Source: Mucilaginibacter gossypii
GTDB lineage: Bacteria > Bacteroidota > Bacteroidia > Sphingobacteriales > Sphingobacteriaceae
DNA: 64,000 nucleotides
Direction: 5' to 3'
NCBI RefSeq assembly: GCF_900100945.1
Contig: NZ_FNCG01000014.1
Location: forward strand, 62,001 to 126,000
In this document: positions 17,317-25,703 of the stretch, in pieces
Position numbering within the stretch: position 1 is the first letter of the stretch
How the letters are laid out: every line of letters starts with the position of its first letter
The notes under the pieces: generated by a model
Told to the model about the DNA's origin: nothing
Databases searched by the model: none
The model's input: the letters and a program-made list of their open reading frames with translations, nothing else
Program-made: the position numbers and the translations under genes

Positions 17317-18147
17317 TTATTTCAGATCTGTTATAGCAATGGCGTCCATATCGGTGTAATCGAGGTTTTCGCCTGCCATACCCCAAATAAAGCTATAGTT
17401 TGACGTACCACTGCCCGAGTGGATGCTCCATGGCGGCGATACTACGGCATCGTAATTATCCATGGTGATGTGCCTTGTTTCCTGTCCTTCGCCCATGTAA
17501 TGGAAGATCTTTTGGCCGGCAGGTACGTCGAAATAAAAATATGCCTCCATACGCCTGTCGTGCACGTGGGCCGGCATGGTGTTCCAAACACTGCCTTCAT
17601 GTAATATGGTAAGCCCCATTACCAGCTGGCAGCTCCGTACACCTTCCAGGTGGATATATTTATTGATGGTGCGTTTATTTGCCGTTGCTACCGAACCCAG
17701 CTCAACCTTAATCGCATCGGCGTGGGTAAGCAGGGTTGTTGGGTATACCGCGTGTGCCGGTGATGACAGCAGGTAAAATACAGCCGGCACTGAGGGATCG
17801 GCACTTTCAAAGGTTACGCTTTTTGTACCTTTGCCAATGTACAGGCAATCAAGCTTATTCATTTCAAAGACTTCTCCGTCGGCTTTTACTACACCGGCAC
17901 CGGCTACATTAATAATGCCGATCTCGCGTCGCTCTAAAAAATATTCGGCACGCAGGTTTGGATAATTTGGCAGCCCAAGTGTTTTACCTACCGGGTTAGC
18001 CATACCTACAATCATCCTGTCGTAATGGGTATAGGTACAATTGATCTGGTCGGGCTGAACCTGTTTATCTATCAAAAATCTTTCGCGTATGGTAGTGGTA
18101 TCGTAGCTTTTAAAATCCGTTGGGTGGACACTGTGTATTGTTTTCAA
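17317..18147 (-). CDS. kduI: 5-dehydro-4-deoxy-D-glucuronate isomerase
   Basis: It converts 4-deoxy-L-threo-5-hexosulose uronate, the product of unsaturated uronate breakdown, to 3-deoxy-D-glycero-2,5-hexodiulosonate. The 276 residues match the family length. The zinc ligands are visible as H194, H196, E201 (PAHVHDRRMEAY) and H243 (WSIHSGSG), with the same spacing as E. coli KduI (196, 198, 203, 245). It heads a kduI-SDR pair, and its upstream region is shared with a divergent YhcH-like gene and holds a candidate operator. Confidence 0.95.
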   Translation of the reverse strand: MKTIHSVHPTDFKSYDTTTIRERFLIDKQVQPDQINCTYTHYDRMIVGMANPVGKTLGLPNYPNLRAEYFLERREIGIINVAGAGVVKADGEVFEMNKLDCLYIGKGTKSVTFESADPSVPAVFYLLSSPAHAVYPTTLLTHADAIKVELGSVATANKRTINKYIHLEGVRSCQLVMGLTILHEGSVWNTMPAHVHDRRMEAYFYFDVPAGQKIFHYMGEGQETRHITMDNYDAVVSPPWSIHSGSGTSNYSFIWGMAGENLDYTDMDAIAITDLK

Positions 18148-18241
18148 AGCAAATGTTGTTTTAGAAAATCTTTTGTTAATAAATACAATTCTACAATCTT
18201 ATAAACGATTTCAAAAGCCATTTAAGCCTTATTTTCACTCC

Positions 18242-18296
18242 AACGTTATAGTGATAACACGATTACTAAACCATTTAAAAGCTAAACTATAACGTT
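18242..18296. promoter_or_regulatory. Inverted repeat, candidate LacI-type operator pair
   Basis: aacgttatag (18242-18251) and ctataacgtt (18287-18296) are exact reverse complements, 35 bases apart, in the divergent region between kduI and the YhcH-like gene. Each half contains the TAACGTTA-like word with a central CG seen in LacI-family operators. No regulator gene for it lies in the window. Confidence 0.45.
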
Positions 18297-18413
18297 AAAG
18301 TAAATATTTAACAGATCATATATCATTTTAATTAATTAAGCTTGTATTATTGGTACTTAATGAGCTGCCGAACCAGGGCAACGCCAATTCAATAACCGGT
18401 AAACTAATAAACT

Positions 18414-19028
18414 ATGAAACAATTAGCAGCCTATAAAAACATCGCACTACTAACCGTCTTGTTGCTTGTTGCAGGCATTGTTAATGCCCAGCAGCAGGAG
18501 CTTACAACTAAAAGTGCAAAAACATGGGTAAAAAGCCGCATCTGGGCTAATGGGTTAAAGCTTAAATTAAACTCCTCAACCAATAACCTCGAATTTGCAA
18601 AACAATATGCCGCCAATAAAGCGGTATGGGATAAGGCTTTTGAATTTCTGCGCGAACGCAATCTTGATCAGATAGCTCCCGGTAAATATCCTATAGATGG
18701 CGATAACGTTTATGCATCCGTTACTGAAGGCCCTTCCAAAGAGTTTGAACAATCGGCCTGGGAATCGCACCAAAACTATATCGACCTGCAATATGTAATC
18801 AAAGGCAAGGAAAAGATCGGTGTCGCCCCTATTGAAAGCCTTACTGTTACTAAACCCTATGACCCGGCTAAAGACGGTGCCAACTACAGCGGCGAGGGTA
18901 AATGCTACACCGCCACTCCCGACGAATTTTTCCTGTTTTTCCCCAGTGATGGCCACCGGCCTAATATCAAGGTTGATGGTTATGATAAGGTGAAGAAATT
19001 GGTTATTAAGATAAAAGTGGTGAAGTAA
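18414..19028 (+). CDS. Exported YhcH/YjgK/YiaL family protein
   Basis: A 204-residue protein. A signal peptide (MKQLAAYKNI, hydrophobic core, IVNAQQQ) and about 45 further residues precede a DUF386/YhcH/YjgK/YiaL domain (about 65-204): GESHQNY-type motif WESHQNYIDLQYVIKG, then FFLFFPSDGHRPNI with the metal-site His, and KKLVIKIKV at the end. Usual members are about 150 residues and cytoplasmic, so export is unusual. Divergent from kduI, it probably helps process a sugar acid or anomer from the same substrate. Confidence 0.85.
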   Translation: MKQLAAYKNIALLTVLLLVAGIVNAQQQELTTKSAKTWVKSRIWANGLKLKLNSSTNNLEFAKQYAANKAVWDKAFEFLRERNLDQIAPGKYPIDGDNVYASVTEGPSKEFEQSAWESHQNYIDLQYVIKGKEKIGVAPIESLTVTKPYDPAKDGANYSGEGKCYTATPDEFFLFFPSDGHRPNIKVDGYDKVKKLVIKIKVVK

Positions 19029-19038
19029 ATTTTTTCAT

Positions 19039-19127
19039 GTCATTGCGAGGAGGAACGACGAAGCAATCGCATGCTATACAGAGCGGCCCTGCTTCCGTGC
19101 GATTGCCGCGCTACGCTCGCAATGACA
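19039..19127. repeat. Palindromic 'cattgcgagg...gaagcaatc' element, copy 2
   Basis: It begins gtcattgcgaggaggaacga and ends cgctacgctcgcaatgac, with the internal ctatacagagcggc word shared with copies 1 and 3. It separates convergent genes (YhcH-like and lipocalin) and probably ends both transcripts. Confidence 0.75.
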
Positions 19128-19140
19128 TTTTTTCACCTAC

Positions 19141-19659
19141 CTACACCTGCACCGTTTTCACCAGCTTTCGCACATCAAATCCCTGATTGGCAGCCTGTAC
19201 CACCAACTGATTATAGATCTGTTCATCAAGTGTTGAACGGCGGCTCAGGATCCATAAGTAATTTCTATTCGGATGCCCTACCATGGCATAGCTGTAATCA
19301 TCAGCCAAAGCAATGATCCAGTATTTACCTTTAAATGGCCACTGAAATTGTACTTCCAACTTTGCGTTACTTGTTTTATCAGCAACAACAGCACTGCCCT
19401 CGGCAATTTTTATCTTATTATCTTTTATACAACGGTTTTTAACAATGATACTACCATCTTTTGCTAAACCATAGGCTGCCGAAGTAAAAGTGCAATCCGA
19501 CTCAAACCATTGCGGGAAAGCGGCAATTTCAAACCAGGAACCAACATATTTTTTCAAATCCACATAAGGAACAGTTTCAAGCGGTTTGCAGCGGGTTGCT
19601 TGTAAGGCTAAAGCAGTTAAACCTAATGCTACAGAGGTTGCAATGATCTCTTTCTTCAT
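19141..19659 (-). CDS. Lipocalin family protein (Blc-like)
   Basis: A 172-residue protein with an N-terminal hydrophobic signal (MKKEIIATSVALGLTALALQ). The lipocalin first motif is GSWFEIAAFPQWFE (about 40-53), with GHPNRNYLWILSR (about 127-139) as the second conserved block and a final LVKTVQV segment. E. coli Blc, the closest well-studied relative, is an outer-membrane lipoprotein that binds lysophospholipids. The cysteine at residue 24 (ATRCKP) is not a classic lipobox, so periplasmic or membrane-anchored by the uncleaved signal are both possible. Confidence 0.88.
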   Translation of the reverse strand: MKKEIIATSVALGLTALALQATRCKPLETVPYVDLKKYVGSWFEIAAFPQWFESDCTFTSAAYGLAKDGSIIVKNRCIKDNKIKIAEGSAVVADKTSNAKLEVQFQWPFKGKYWIIALADDYSYAMVGHPNRNYLWILSRRSTLDEQIYNQLVVQAANQGFDVRKLVKTVQV

Positions 19660-19740
19660 AAACCAATAACGCCTGTTATGCCCAAAAAGTTTAAAACAAA
19701 AGCATATTAACGGCAGCCAAACGCCTTATCATTATTTAAT

Positions 19741-19748
19741 TACCTTTG
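19741..19748 (+). promoter_or_regulatory. Candidate -7 box (TACCTTTG)
   Basis: TACCTTTG matches TAnnTTTG and lies 23 bases before the ATG of the epimerase gene. No good -33 element is visible. Confidence 0.45.
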
Positions 19749-19771
19749 CGCCAAAGCATTATTTTTATAAC

Positions 19772-20572
19772 ATGCCCGGTAAAACAAAGATCAGTATTTT
19801 AGGCTGCGGCTGGTACGGCAGCGCATTGGCTAAAGCGTTAATTGCCGATGGCATGCAGGTAAAAGGCTCAACCACTTCTACCGCAAAAATGGATAACCTG
19901 GCTGCTTTGGGCATCCGGCCCTATGTAGTTAACTTTTCGCCGGACGAGGAAATATATGATGCCGATTTTTTTGATTGCGATGTTTTGTGGATAGCCATTC
20001 CGCCCAAAAGCCGCAGCGGTGAGGGTGATATTTTTTTACAGAAGGTTAAAGGCATTGTCCATGCCATAAAAAGGTTTGCTATACAGCAAGTGATTTTCGT
20101 CAGCTCCACAGGGGTTTATGCCGATAACAACAGGCACGTGAATGAAGAAACCGATCCACAGCCCAATACAGAAGCCGGCAGGATATTATTTGAAGCTGAG
20201 AACCTTTTCCGTGCCGAGGATGGCTTTAAAACAACCATTATCCGTTTTGCAGGATTGATTGGACCCGGACGCAATCCCGGCAGGTTTTTTGCCGGTAAAA
20301 AGGAGATCCCTAACGGTGACGCGCCAGTAAACCTCATCCATCTTGATGATTGTATCGGCATTAGCAAAGCGATATTGGCTAAAGAGGCATTCGGTTATCT
20401 TTTTAATGGATGCTCGCCGGTTCACCCTGCTAAGGCTGATTTTTATACACAGGCTGCTCTTGATTCGGGCTTTGAAAAGCCGGAGTTTATAAGGGAGTTG
20501 AAGGAATGGAAAGTTGTGGAGAGTATAAACGTTGGACCGGTATTAGCTTATCAATACCAGGTCTTGATTTAA
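19772..20572 (+). CDS. NAD(P)-binding epimerase-like protein (YeeZ type)
   Basis: A 266-residue Rossmann protein. The N-terminal ISILGCGWYGSALAKALI (about 7-24) is a GxGxxG-type nucleotide site, and QVIFVSSTGVYAD (about 109-121) is the epimerase catalytic region with SST and Y. VNLIHLDDCI (about 187-196) and the C-terminal YLFNGCSPVHPAKADFY are typical of NAD-dependent epimerase/dehydratase family members of the YeeZ branch. Substrate unknown. A shorter cytoplasmic member of the family; monocistronic. Confidence 0.8.
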   Translation: MPGKTKISILGCGWYGSALAKALIADGMQVKGSTTSTAKMDNLAALGIRPYVVNFSPDEEIYDADFFDCDVLWIAIPPKSRSGEGDIFLQKVKGIVHAIKRFAIQQVIFVSSTGVYADNNRHVNEETDPQPNTEAGRILFEAENLFRAEDGFKTTIIRFAGLIGPGRNPGRFFAGKKEIPNGDAPVNLIHLDDCIGISKAILAKEAFGYLFNGCSPVHPAKADFYTQAALDSGFEKPEFIRELKEWKVVESINVGPVLAYQYQVLI

Positions 20573-20582
20573 TGACGCAGGT

Positions 20583-20695
20583 TTAAGCGTCTACGCTTGA
20601 ACCATCTTAAAGCGTGAGCGTCCACGCTTGAACCATCTTAAAGCGTGAGCGTCCACGCTCACATCTAACAAATAGTAAGCGTGGACGCTTGAACT
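20583..20695. repeat. Tandem and inverted 'aagcgtggacgctt' repeats
   Basis: A 31-base unit (starting gcttgaaccatcttaaagcg) is repeated exactly at 20595-20625 and 20626-20656. Each unit can fold on itself (agcgtgagcgtccacgctt type), and an inverted copy (aagcgtggacgcttgaac, 20678-20695) follows. They fill the space between the convergent epimerase and GH92 genes and may terminate both. Confidence 0.75.
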
Positions 20696-20703
20696 CAAAA
20701 GCC

Positions 20704-22881
20704 TTAAAACACCGGCGCTTTCGCCTTATCACCCATCACAAATACCAGCTTCCCCCCTTTCATAATATCCTTATGTGTAATATATTCTTTGGGGTAAGGT
20801 TTACCATTTAAGCTGATGTTTTGCACATATTTATTCTCTTCGGATAGCCCCTTTGCTTCTATCACAAAACTTTTGCCGCCAGGTAAAGCAATGCTAACCC
20901 TATCTAATAGCGGCGCACCAAAAACATAACGGCCATCTGCCGGATTAACGGGATAAAAACCCATAGCAGTAAAGATATACCAGGCCGACATTTGTCCGCA
21001 GTCATCATTGCCAGAGAGGCCATTGGGTTTGTTTATATAAAACTGGTCGGCAATTTGCCTTACCAGTTCCTGTGTTTTGGCAGGGTTCCCGGCAAGCGTG
21101 TACAAATAAGCCACATGATGGTTAGGTTCGTTGCCATGTGCATACTGGCCTATTAACCCGGTAACATCAAGCGTTGAGCCTTTTCCAAACACTTTTGAAT
21201 CCATAGTAAACAATGAATCCAGCTTGCCCGAAAATGCTTTTTTGCCGCCCGTGAGTTTAATCAAACCCGGAATATCATGCTGAACCTGCCAGGTATATTG
21301 CCAGGCATTGCCTTCGGTATAGTCACCACCAATAGCCAGTTGGCCACTATCTAAATTGGCAAAAGGCTGTACCCATTCGCCGTTTGATTTTCGGCCACGC
21401 ATCAAGCGCGTGCTTTTATCAAACAGGCTATTATAAAACAGAGATCGTTTGATGAAATAATTGTAGTCACTTTGTTTGTTCAGCGCCTTGGCTAATTGAG
21501 CGGCGCACCAATCGTCGTAAGCGGCCTCCAGTGTACGGGAAACAGCTTCGCGTTTTACAGTATCTGATGGCAGGTAGCCATAACGCAGATATAGGCTCCA
21601 ATCGTATTTTGGATTTTTATTATGTGTAAGCGTGTTCTTAATGGCAGCAAATGCCTTTTGCCGATCAAAACCTTTAATCCCTTTCAGCGCGGCATCTACA
21701 ATTACCGGTACGGCATGGTTACCGATCATGGCGTAGCTTTCCTTACCCCACAGCGTCCAGATTGGCAGCATACCTGCCACGTCGTTGTGTTGTAACATGC
21801 TCTCTACCATTTGCCCGTCTTTTTCAGGACAAATAATAGTATACAGTGGATGGGCGGCCCTGTAAGTATCCCATAATGAAAGCGTAGAATAGAAAACTTT
21901 ATCAGCGGATCGGTGCACCAGGCTGTCGGCTCCGCGATATTGACCGTCAACATCCGCAATGTTGTTAGGCTGGATCAAGGCGTGGTACAGGCTGGTATAA
22001 AATGCTATTTTCTCTTTTTTGCTGCCTTCGGCTTTAAGTTTACCAAGATTATTTTCCCATGTACGGGCTGCTTCCGTTTTTACCTGTTCAAATGTTTTGT
22101 GCTGTGTTTCGGCCAGCAGGTTTTTACGCGCACCGGCAATACTTACGCCCGATACCCCAACTTTAGCTTCAATAGTTTCACCGGGTTTCAGATCGAAATC
22201 CAATATTAAGCGGCGTTTATTATCGCCATCAATAAAATGCTGTCCGGTAAACGGGCGGTTAAAAACAGCCGTGAAATATACTTTTTTATCTACCCATTGG
22301 CTGGTGAAGGCATAACCATTGATAGTTATTTTGCTATCGATAGTGATCTCCCCGTCAGAAACATGCTCAGCCAATTGCTCCGGGCTATCAACCAGTCCGC
22401 TTTGCATATCAACAAGCAAATGTGCTTTACCGGCTTTTGTAAAAGTATACCGGTGCAAACCAGTATGGGCAGAAGCAGTTAGTTGAGCCTTAATATTGTT
22501 ATCGCCCAAAATCACTTCATAATAACCGGGCGATGCTTTTTCTTCCTGATGAGAAAATTTGCTTTGAAACTTTTGAGGTTGATCGCCCTGAAAGGGAAAA
22601 AACAGCACATCTCCTAAATCAACACCACCTGTACCGCTTAAATGGGTATGCGCGAAACCGGTGATCACGTTATCTTCATAACGATATCCCGAGCAGTAGT
22701 CCCAACCAAAATTCCCGGTCTCAGGACTAAGCTGAACCATACCAAAAGGCACCGTAGCGCCCGGAAAGGTATGCCCGGTTGCGGAAGTGCCAATGAAGGT
22801 GTTTACGTATTTATTATACGATTGCGCATTAACCTCAACAGCCAAAGTCAACACTAATAAAACGGCAATCAGCTTTTTCAT
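20704..22881 (-). CDS. GH92 family exo-alpha-mannosidase
   Basis: A 725-residue secreted enzyme (signal MKKLIAVLLVLTLAVEVNAQ). It starts with YVNTFIGTSATGHTFPGATV (about 25-44), then GYRYEDNVITGFAHTHLSGTG, the GH92 substrate-site block. A catalytic/calcium region near residues 622-640 reads GNDDCGQMSAWYIFTAMGF, typical of calcium-dependent inverting mannosidases. It is the last gene of the PUL run, 9 bases after the GH3 gene, so the two are co-transcribed. The linkage (alpha-1,2, 1,3 or 1,6) cannot be read. Confidence 0.93.
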   Translation of the reverse strand: MKKLIAVLLVLTLAVEVNAQSYNKYVNTFIGTSATGHTFPGATVPFGMVQLSPETGNFGWDYCSGYRYEDNVITGFAHTHLSGTGGVDLGDVLFFPFQGDQPQKFQSKFSHQEEKASPGYYEVILGDNNIKAQLTASAHTGLHRYTFTKAGKAHLLVDMQSGLVDSPEQLAEHVSDGEITIDSKITINGYAFTSQWVDKKVYFTAVFNRPFTGQHFIDGDNKRRLILDFDLKPGETIEAKVGVSGVSIAGARKNLLAETQHKTFEQVKTEAARTWENNLGKLKAEGSKKEKIAFYTSLYHALIQPNNIADVDGQYRGADSLVHRSADKVFYSTLSLWDTYRAAHPLYTIICPEKDGQMVESMLQHNDVAGMLPIWTLWGKESYAMIGNHAVPVIVDAALKGIKGFDRQKAFAAIKNTLTHNKNPKYDWSLYLRYGYLPSDTVKREAVSRTLEAAYDDWCAAQLAKALNKQSDYNYFIKRSLFYNSLFDKSTRLMRGRKSNGEWVQPFANLDSGQLAIGGDYTEGNAWQYTWQVQHDIPGLIKLTGGKKAFSGKLDSLFTMDSKVFGKGSTLDVTGLIGQYAHGNEPNHHVAYLYTLAGNPAKTQELVRQIADQFYINKPNGLSGNDDCGQMSAWYIFTAMGFYPVNPADGRYVFGAPLLDRVSIALPGGKSFVIEAKGLSEENKYVQNISLNGKPYPKEYITHKDIMKGGKLVFVMGDKAKAPVF

Positions 22882-22890
22882 GACCTTTTA

Positions 22891-25194
22891 CTATTTATAT
22901 TCAATTGTCTTTTTTAACACAACATCTTCGGCCGAGCGTGCTATCATCACATCAAATGTACCGGGTTCGGTTACCTGTTTCATTTGATTATTCCAGATAG
23001 CGATATCTTCGGGCTTTACCGTAAATTTAACTGTTTTGGTTTCGCCGGGTTTAAGGTTGATCTTGTCAAAACCCTTGAGGGCCATTACAGGCGTAGTTAC
23101 CGAATTTACCTTATTGCCCAGGTACATTTGTACCACTTCCTTACCGGCCATGCCACCGCTGTTGGTTACATCTACCGAAACCGTTATAGTCTCATTTTTT
23201 CCGAACGACGCTGCCGATACCTGCAGATTACTGTATTTAAATGAAGTATAGCTCAATCCATAACCAAAGGGGAACAGCGCATCCGGCGATGAAAAAACAT
23301 AGTCTTGTCCCGGTTTTTCGGTTGAACCCGGATTATGATAAAAACCTTTGTTGGATGCCACATGATTATAAAAAACCGGGATATGCCCGGTTGACTGCGG
23401 GATAGATACCGTAAGCCTGCCTGATGGGTTTACCTTGCCGAACAGGATGTTGGCAATGGCATTGCCTCCCCTTTCGCCGGGATACCAGGCCTCCACAACA
23501 GCCGGGATATTCTCTTTTTCCCAGCTGATGCTTTGCGGCCGACCGTGTACCAGTACCAAAATTACAGGTTTACCTGTTTTATAAACAGCCTGCAACAGTT
23601 CACGTTGTACCCCATCGGGATCAATGTCGGTTACATCATAACCTTCGCCGCAGGTGAATGGGTCTTTAGGCTCGCTTTCGGGTGCATGCCCGTCCCAGCC
23701 TACGCCGGAGAATACCACGCTGGTGGTGCCCAAAACCACTATCACGGCATCACTGTTTTTTGCTGCTTTGACGGCTTCGGGAAAGCCGCTTTTGTCCGGG
23801 CCCGACAGGGCACAGCCTTTAGCATAATTGATTTTTATTTTATTGCCGGCCAACTGTTTTATGCCATCAAGCACTGTTGTGCCCGAGCGGCTGTCGCGGG
23901 TTGAACTGTAATCGCCATACTGAACCTCGTTGGCATTGGGGCCGATAACCGCCAGCGATTTCAGGCTGTTCATATTGAGCGGTAAAAGCTGTTTATCGTT
24001 TTTAAGCAGGATGATCGATTCCTCGGCTATCTGTTGGGATAAGGCGATATGATCAGCGGTGTGTACCCGTTTCTTTAGCGCTGATGTATCGGGCAATGCC
24101 TTTTCAAACAAACCTGCTTTAAATTTTATAGTAAGGATGCGGGCAACGGCGCTATCAATCAGGGCTTCATTTACTTTTCCGCTTTTCACCAGGCCAATCA
24201 GTTTATCATATACATCGGGGCTAGGCGCTTCCAGGTCAACCCCGGCGTTCAGGCCAATTGGAGCAGCGCCTTCGGCGTCCTTAGCAATATGATGAAAAGT
24301 GTATAAATGCTTTAAACCTTCATAGTCCGAAAAAACATAGCCTTTAAAACCCCACTCCTCCCGCAATATGGTTTGCAGCAGGAAATGGTTAGCATGTGCA
24401 GGCACGCCGTCAATTTCGTTGTAAGCAGGCATTACAGCGTAAATATTTGCCTTTTGCACGGCATCTTTAAAAGGCGGCAAAAACATCGACCGTAGCTCCC
24501 TTTCCCCTACTGATGCCGGGGCTAAATTGATACCTGCCACAGGGATGCTGTAGGCCGCGAAATGCTTGGCCGTGCACATTACTTTGTCTTTACCAATACC
24601 GTTTATTGTTTGTGAAGGATCACCCTGCATCCCAATTACAAACGATGTACCCATCCTGCTCACGAGATATGGATCTTCGGCATAACATTCCTCATTACGG
24701 CCATAACGCGGGTCGCGGATGAGATCGAACAAAGGCGAAAGCGCCTGGTCAACTCCTGACGAGGACGCTTCATAAGCGATCATCGAACCCATTTTTTCAA
24801 TCAGCGCCGGGTTCCAGGTGCTGCCTTGCGCTATAGCCTGTGGAAAGATGGTAGCGCCTGCCGCCAGTTGCCCATGCAGGCATTCGCCTATTTGTATAGG
24901 CGGGATACCAAGTCTTGTTTTTTCTTTAGCATATTTCTTTGCGGCTACAGATAGCGTGGCGATATCATTGATATTGGTAAAAGGGCTTTCACAAACGCCA
25001 TAAGCAATTGGGTTTTGCATGGAGCCTTTTAACGAGTTCATGCTCATCTGGCCCACCTTTTCTTCCAGCGTCATACGGTTTAACAGGTCTTTCACGCGTA
25101 CAGGCACAGGTGCCTTGGGGTCTTTATAAACCTGTGCGGCTCCGATGTTAATTACAAAAGCAAACGCGGTAAACAGGCATAATTTCTTTTGCAT
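22891..25194 (-). CDS. GH3 family beta-glycosidase (beta-glucosidase/xylosidase type)
   Basis: A 767-residue secreted enzyme. The start was set at the ATG at 25194 (MQKKLCLFTAFAFVINIGAA, a good signal peptide); an in-frame ATG at 25317 would add 41 residues encoded by palindromic repeats. The GH3 N-terminal barrel has MTLEEKVGQM, and the nucleophile is D290 in VFSDYEGL. The C-terminal alpha/beta sandwich is followed by a fibronectin-III-like domain (about 650-767). It precedes the GH92 gene by 9 bases. Substrate is not fixed by sequence: beta-glucoside, xyloside or HexNAc are all possible. Confidence 0.92.
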   Translation of the reverse strand: MQKKLCLFTAFAFVINIGAAQVYKDPKAPVPVRVKDLLNRMTLEEKVGQMSMNSLKGSMQNPIAYGVCESPFTNINDIATLSVAAKKYAKEKTRLGIPPIQIGECLHGQLAAGATIFPQAIAQGSTWNPALIEKMGSMIAYEASSSGVDQALSPLFDLIRDPRYGRNEECYAEDPYLVSRMGTSFVIGMQGDPSQTINGIGKDKVMCTAKHFAAYSIPVAGINLAPASVGERELRSMFLPPFKDAVQKANIYAVMPAYNEIDGVPAHANHFLLQTILREEWGFKGYVFSDYEGLKHLYTFHHIAKDAEGAAPIGLNAGVDLEAPSPDVYDKLIGLVKSGKVNEALIDSAVARILTIKFKAGLFEKALPDTSALKKRVHTADHIALSQQIAEESIILLKNDKQLLPLNMNSLKSLAVIGPNANEVQYGDYSSTRDSRSGTTVLDGIKQLAGNKIKINYAKGCALSGPDKSGFPEAVKAAKNSDAVIVVLGTTSVVFSGVGWDGHAPESEPKDPFTCGEGYDVTDIDPDGVQRELLQAVYKTGKPVILVLVHGRPQSISWEKENIPAVVEAWYPGERGGNAIANILFGKVNPSGRLTVSIPQSTGHIPVFYNHVASNKGFYHNPGSTEKPGQDYVFSSPDALFPFGYGLSYTSFKYSNLQVSAASFGKNETITVSVDVTNSGGMAGKEVVQMYLGNKVNSVTTPVMALKGFDKINLKPGETKTVKFTVKPEDIAIWNNQMKQVTEPGTFDVMIARSAEDVVLKKTIEYK

Positions 25195-25703
25195 AGTATC
25201 CAGATATTTAATTTTCAAATGTAGAGACGCATCACATGCGTCTCCCACATGCAAAGCATCGTTGCTTGTCCTCCTCGCCGTTGTTGGTGTTGTCACCAAC
25301 AACTTTTCATGCGGCATTTCAGAAAATAAAAATCATAGGAGTTGTTGGTGACAACACCAACAACGGCATATTTTCATCATGTTCCCTCAGGGTCTCTCGC
25401 AGAGGACCCTGAGGTTCTTTGCGTTCTAAACATTTACCAGGATAAAGAACAGCGAACCGGCGTGGCGTCGACATCAGGGTCCTCTGCGAGAGACCCTGAT
25501 AGGACGTTAAAGAGCGTGTCATCGTGAGCGTAGCGCGGCAATCTCGTAGCCAATGCATGTCCGCTCTGTATAACTACGAGATTGCTTCGTCGTTCCTCCT
25601 CGCAATAACATGGTTTTTTAAACCAATAATTTCAACTGATCTGCATCTTCCGTACACCTATGGTGTTGTCACCAACAACGGCATAGAAACCGATTTTATC
25701 CCT
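25195..25703. other. Repeat-dense gap between GH3 and GH20
   Basis: About 510 bases without a gene, filled with hairpins: gagacgca/tgcgtctc (25223-25243); gttgttggtg/caccaacaac at 25279-25302 and again at 25341-25364, plus a single arm near 25663-25680; a facing pair cagggtctctcgcagaggac (from 25388) and cagggtcctctgcgagagac (from 25477); and the palindrome at 25518-25612. Confidence 0.75.
25518..25612. repeat. Palindromic 'cattgcgagg...gaagcaatc' element, copy 3 (reverse orientation)
   Basis: On the minus strand it reads ttattgcgaggaggaacgac, then gaagcaatctcg, an internal ttatacagagcgg, and gattgccgcgctacgctcac. It is the reverse orientation of copy 2 and shares its two outer arms and centre. 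Confidence 0.75.

Noticed and set aside
19071..19316. 81-residue plus-strand frame
   Set aside because: It starts inside a palindromic repeat and runs opposite the lipocalin gene.
20595..20656. Tandem repeat as a CRISPR array
   Set aside because: Only two adjacent copies, no spacers, no cas genes.
25195..25317. 41-residue N-terminal extension of the GH3 enzyme
   Set aside because: It is encoded by palindromic repeats and would bury the good signal peptide that starts at 25194.
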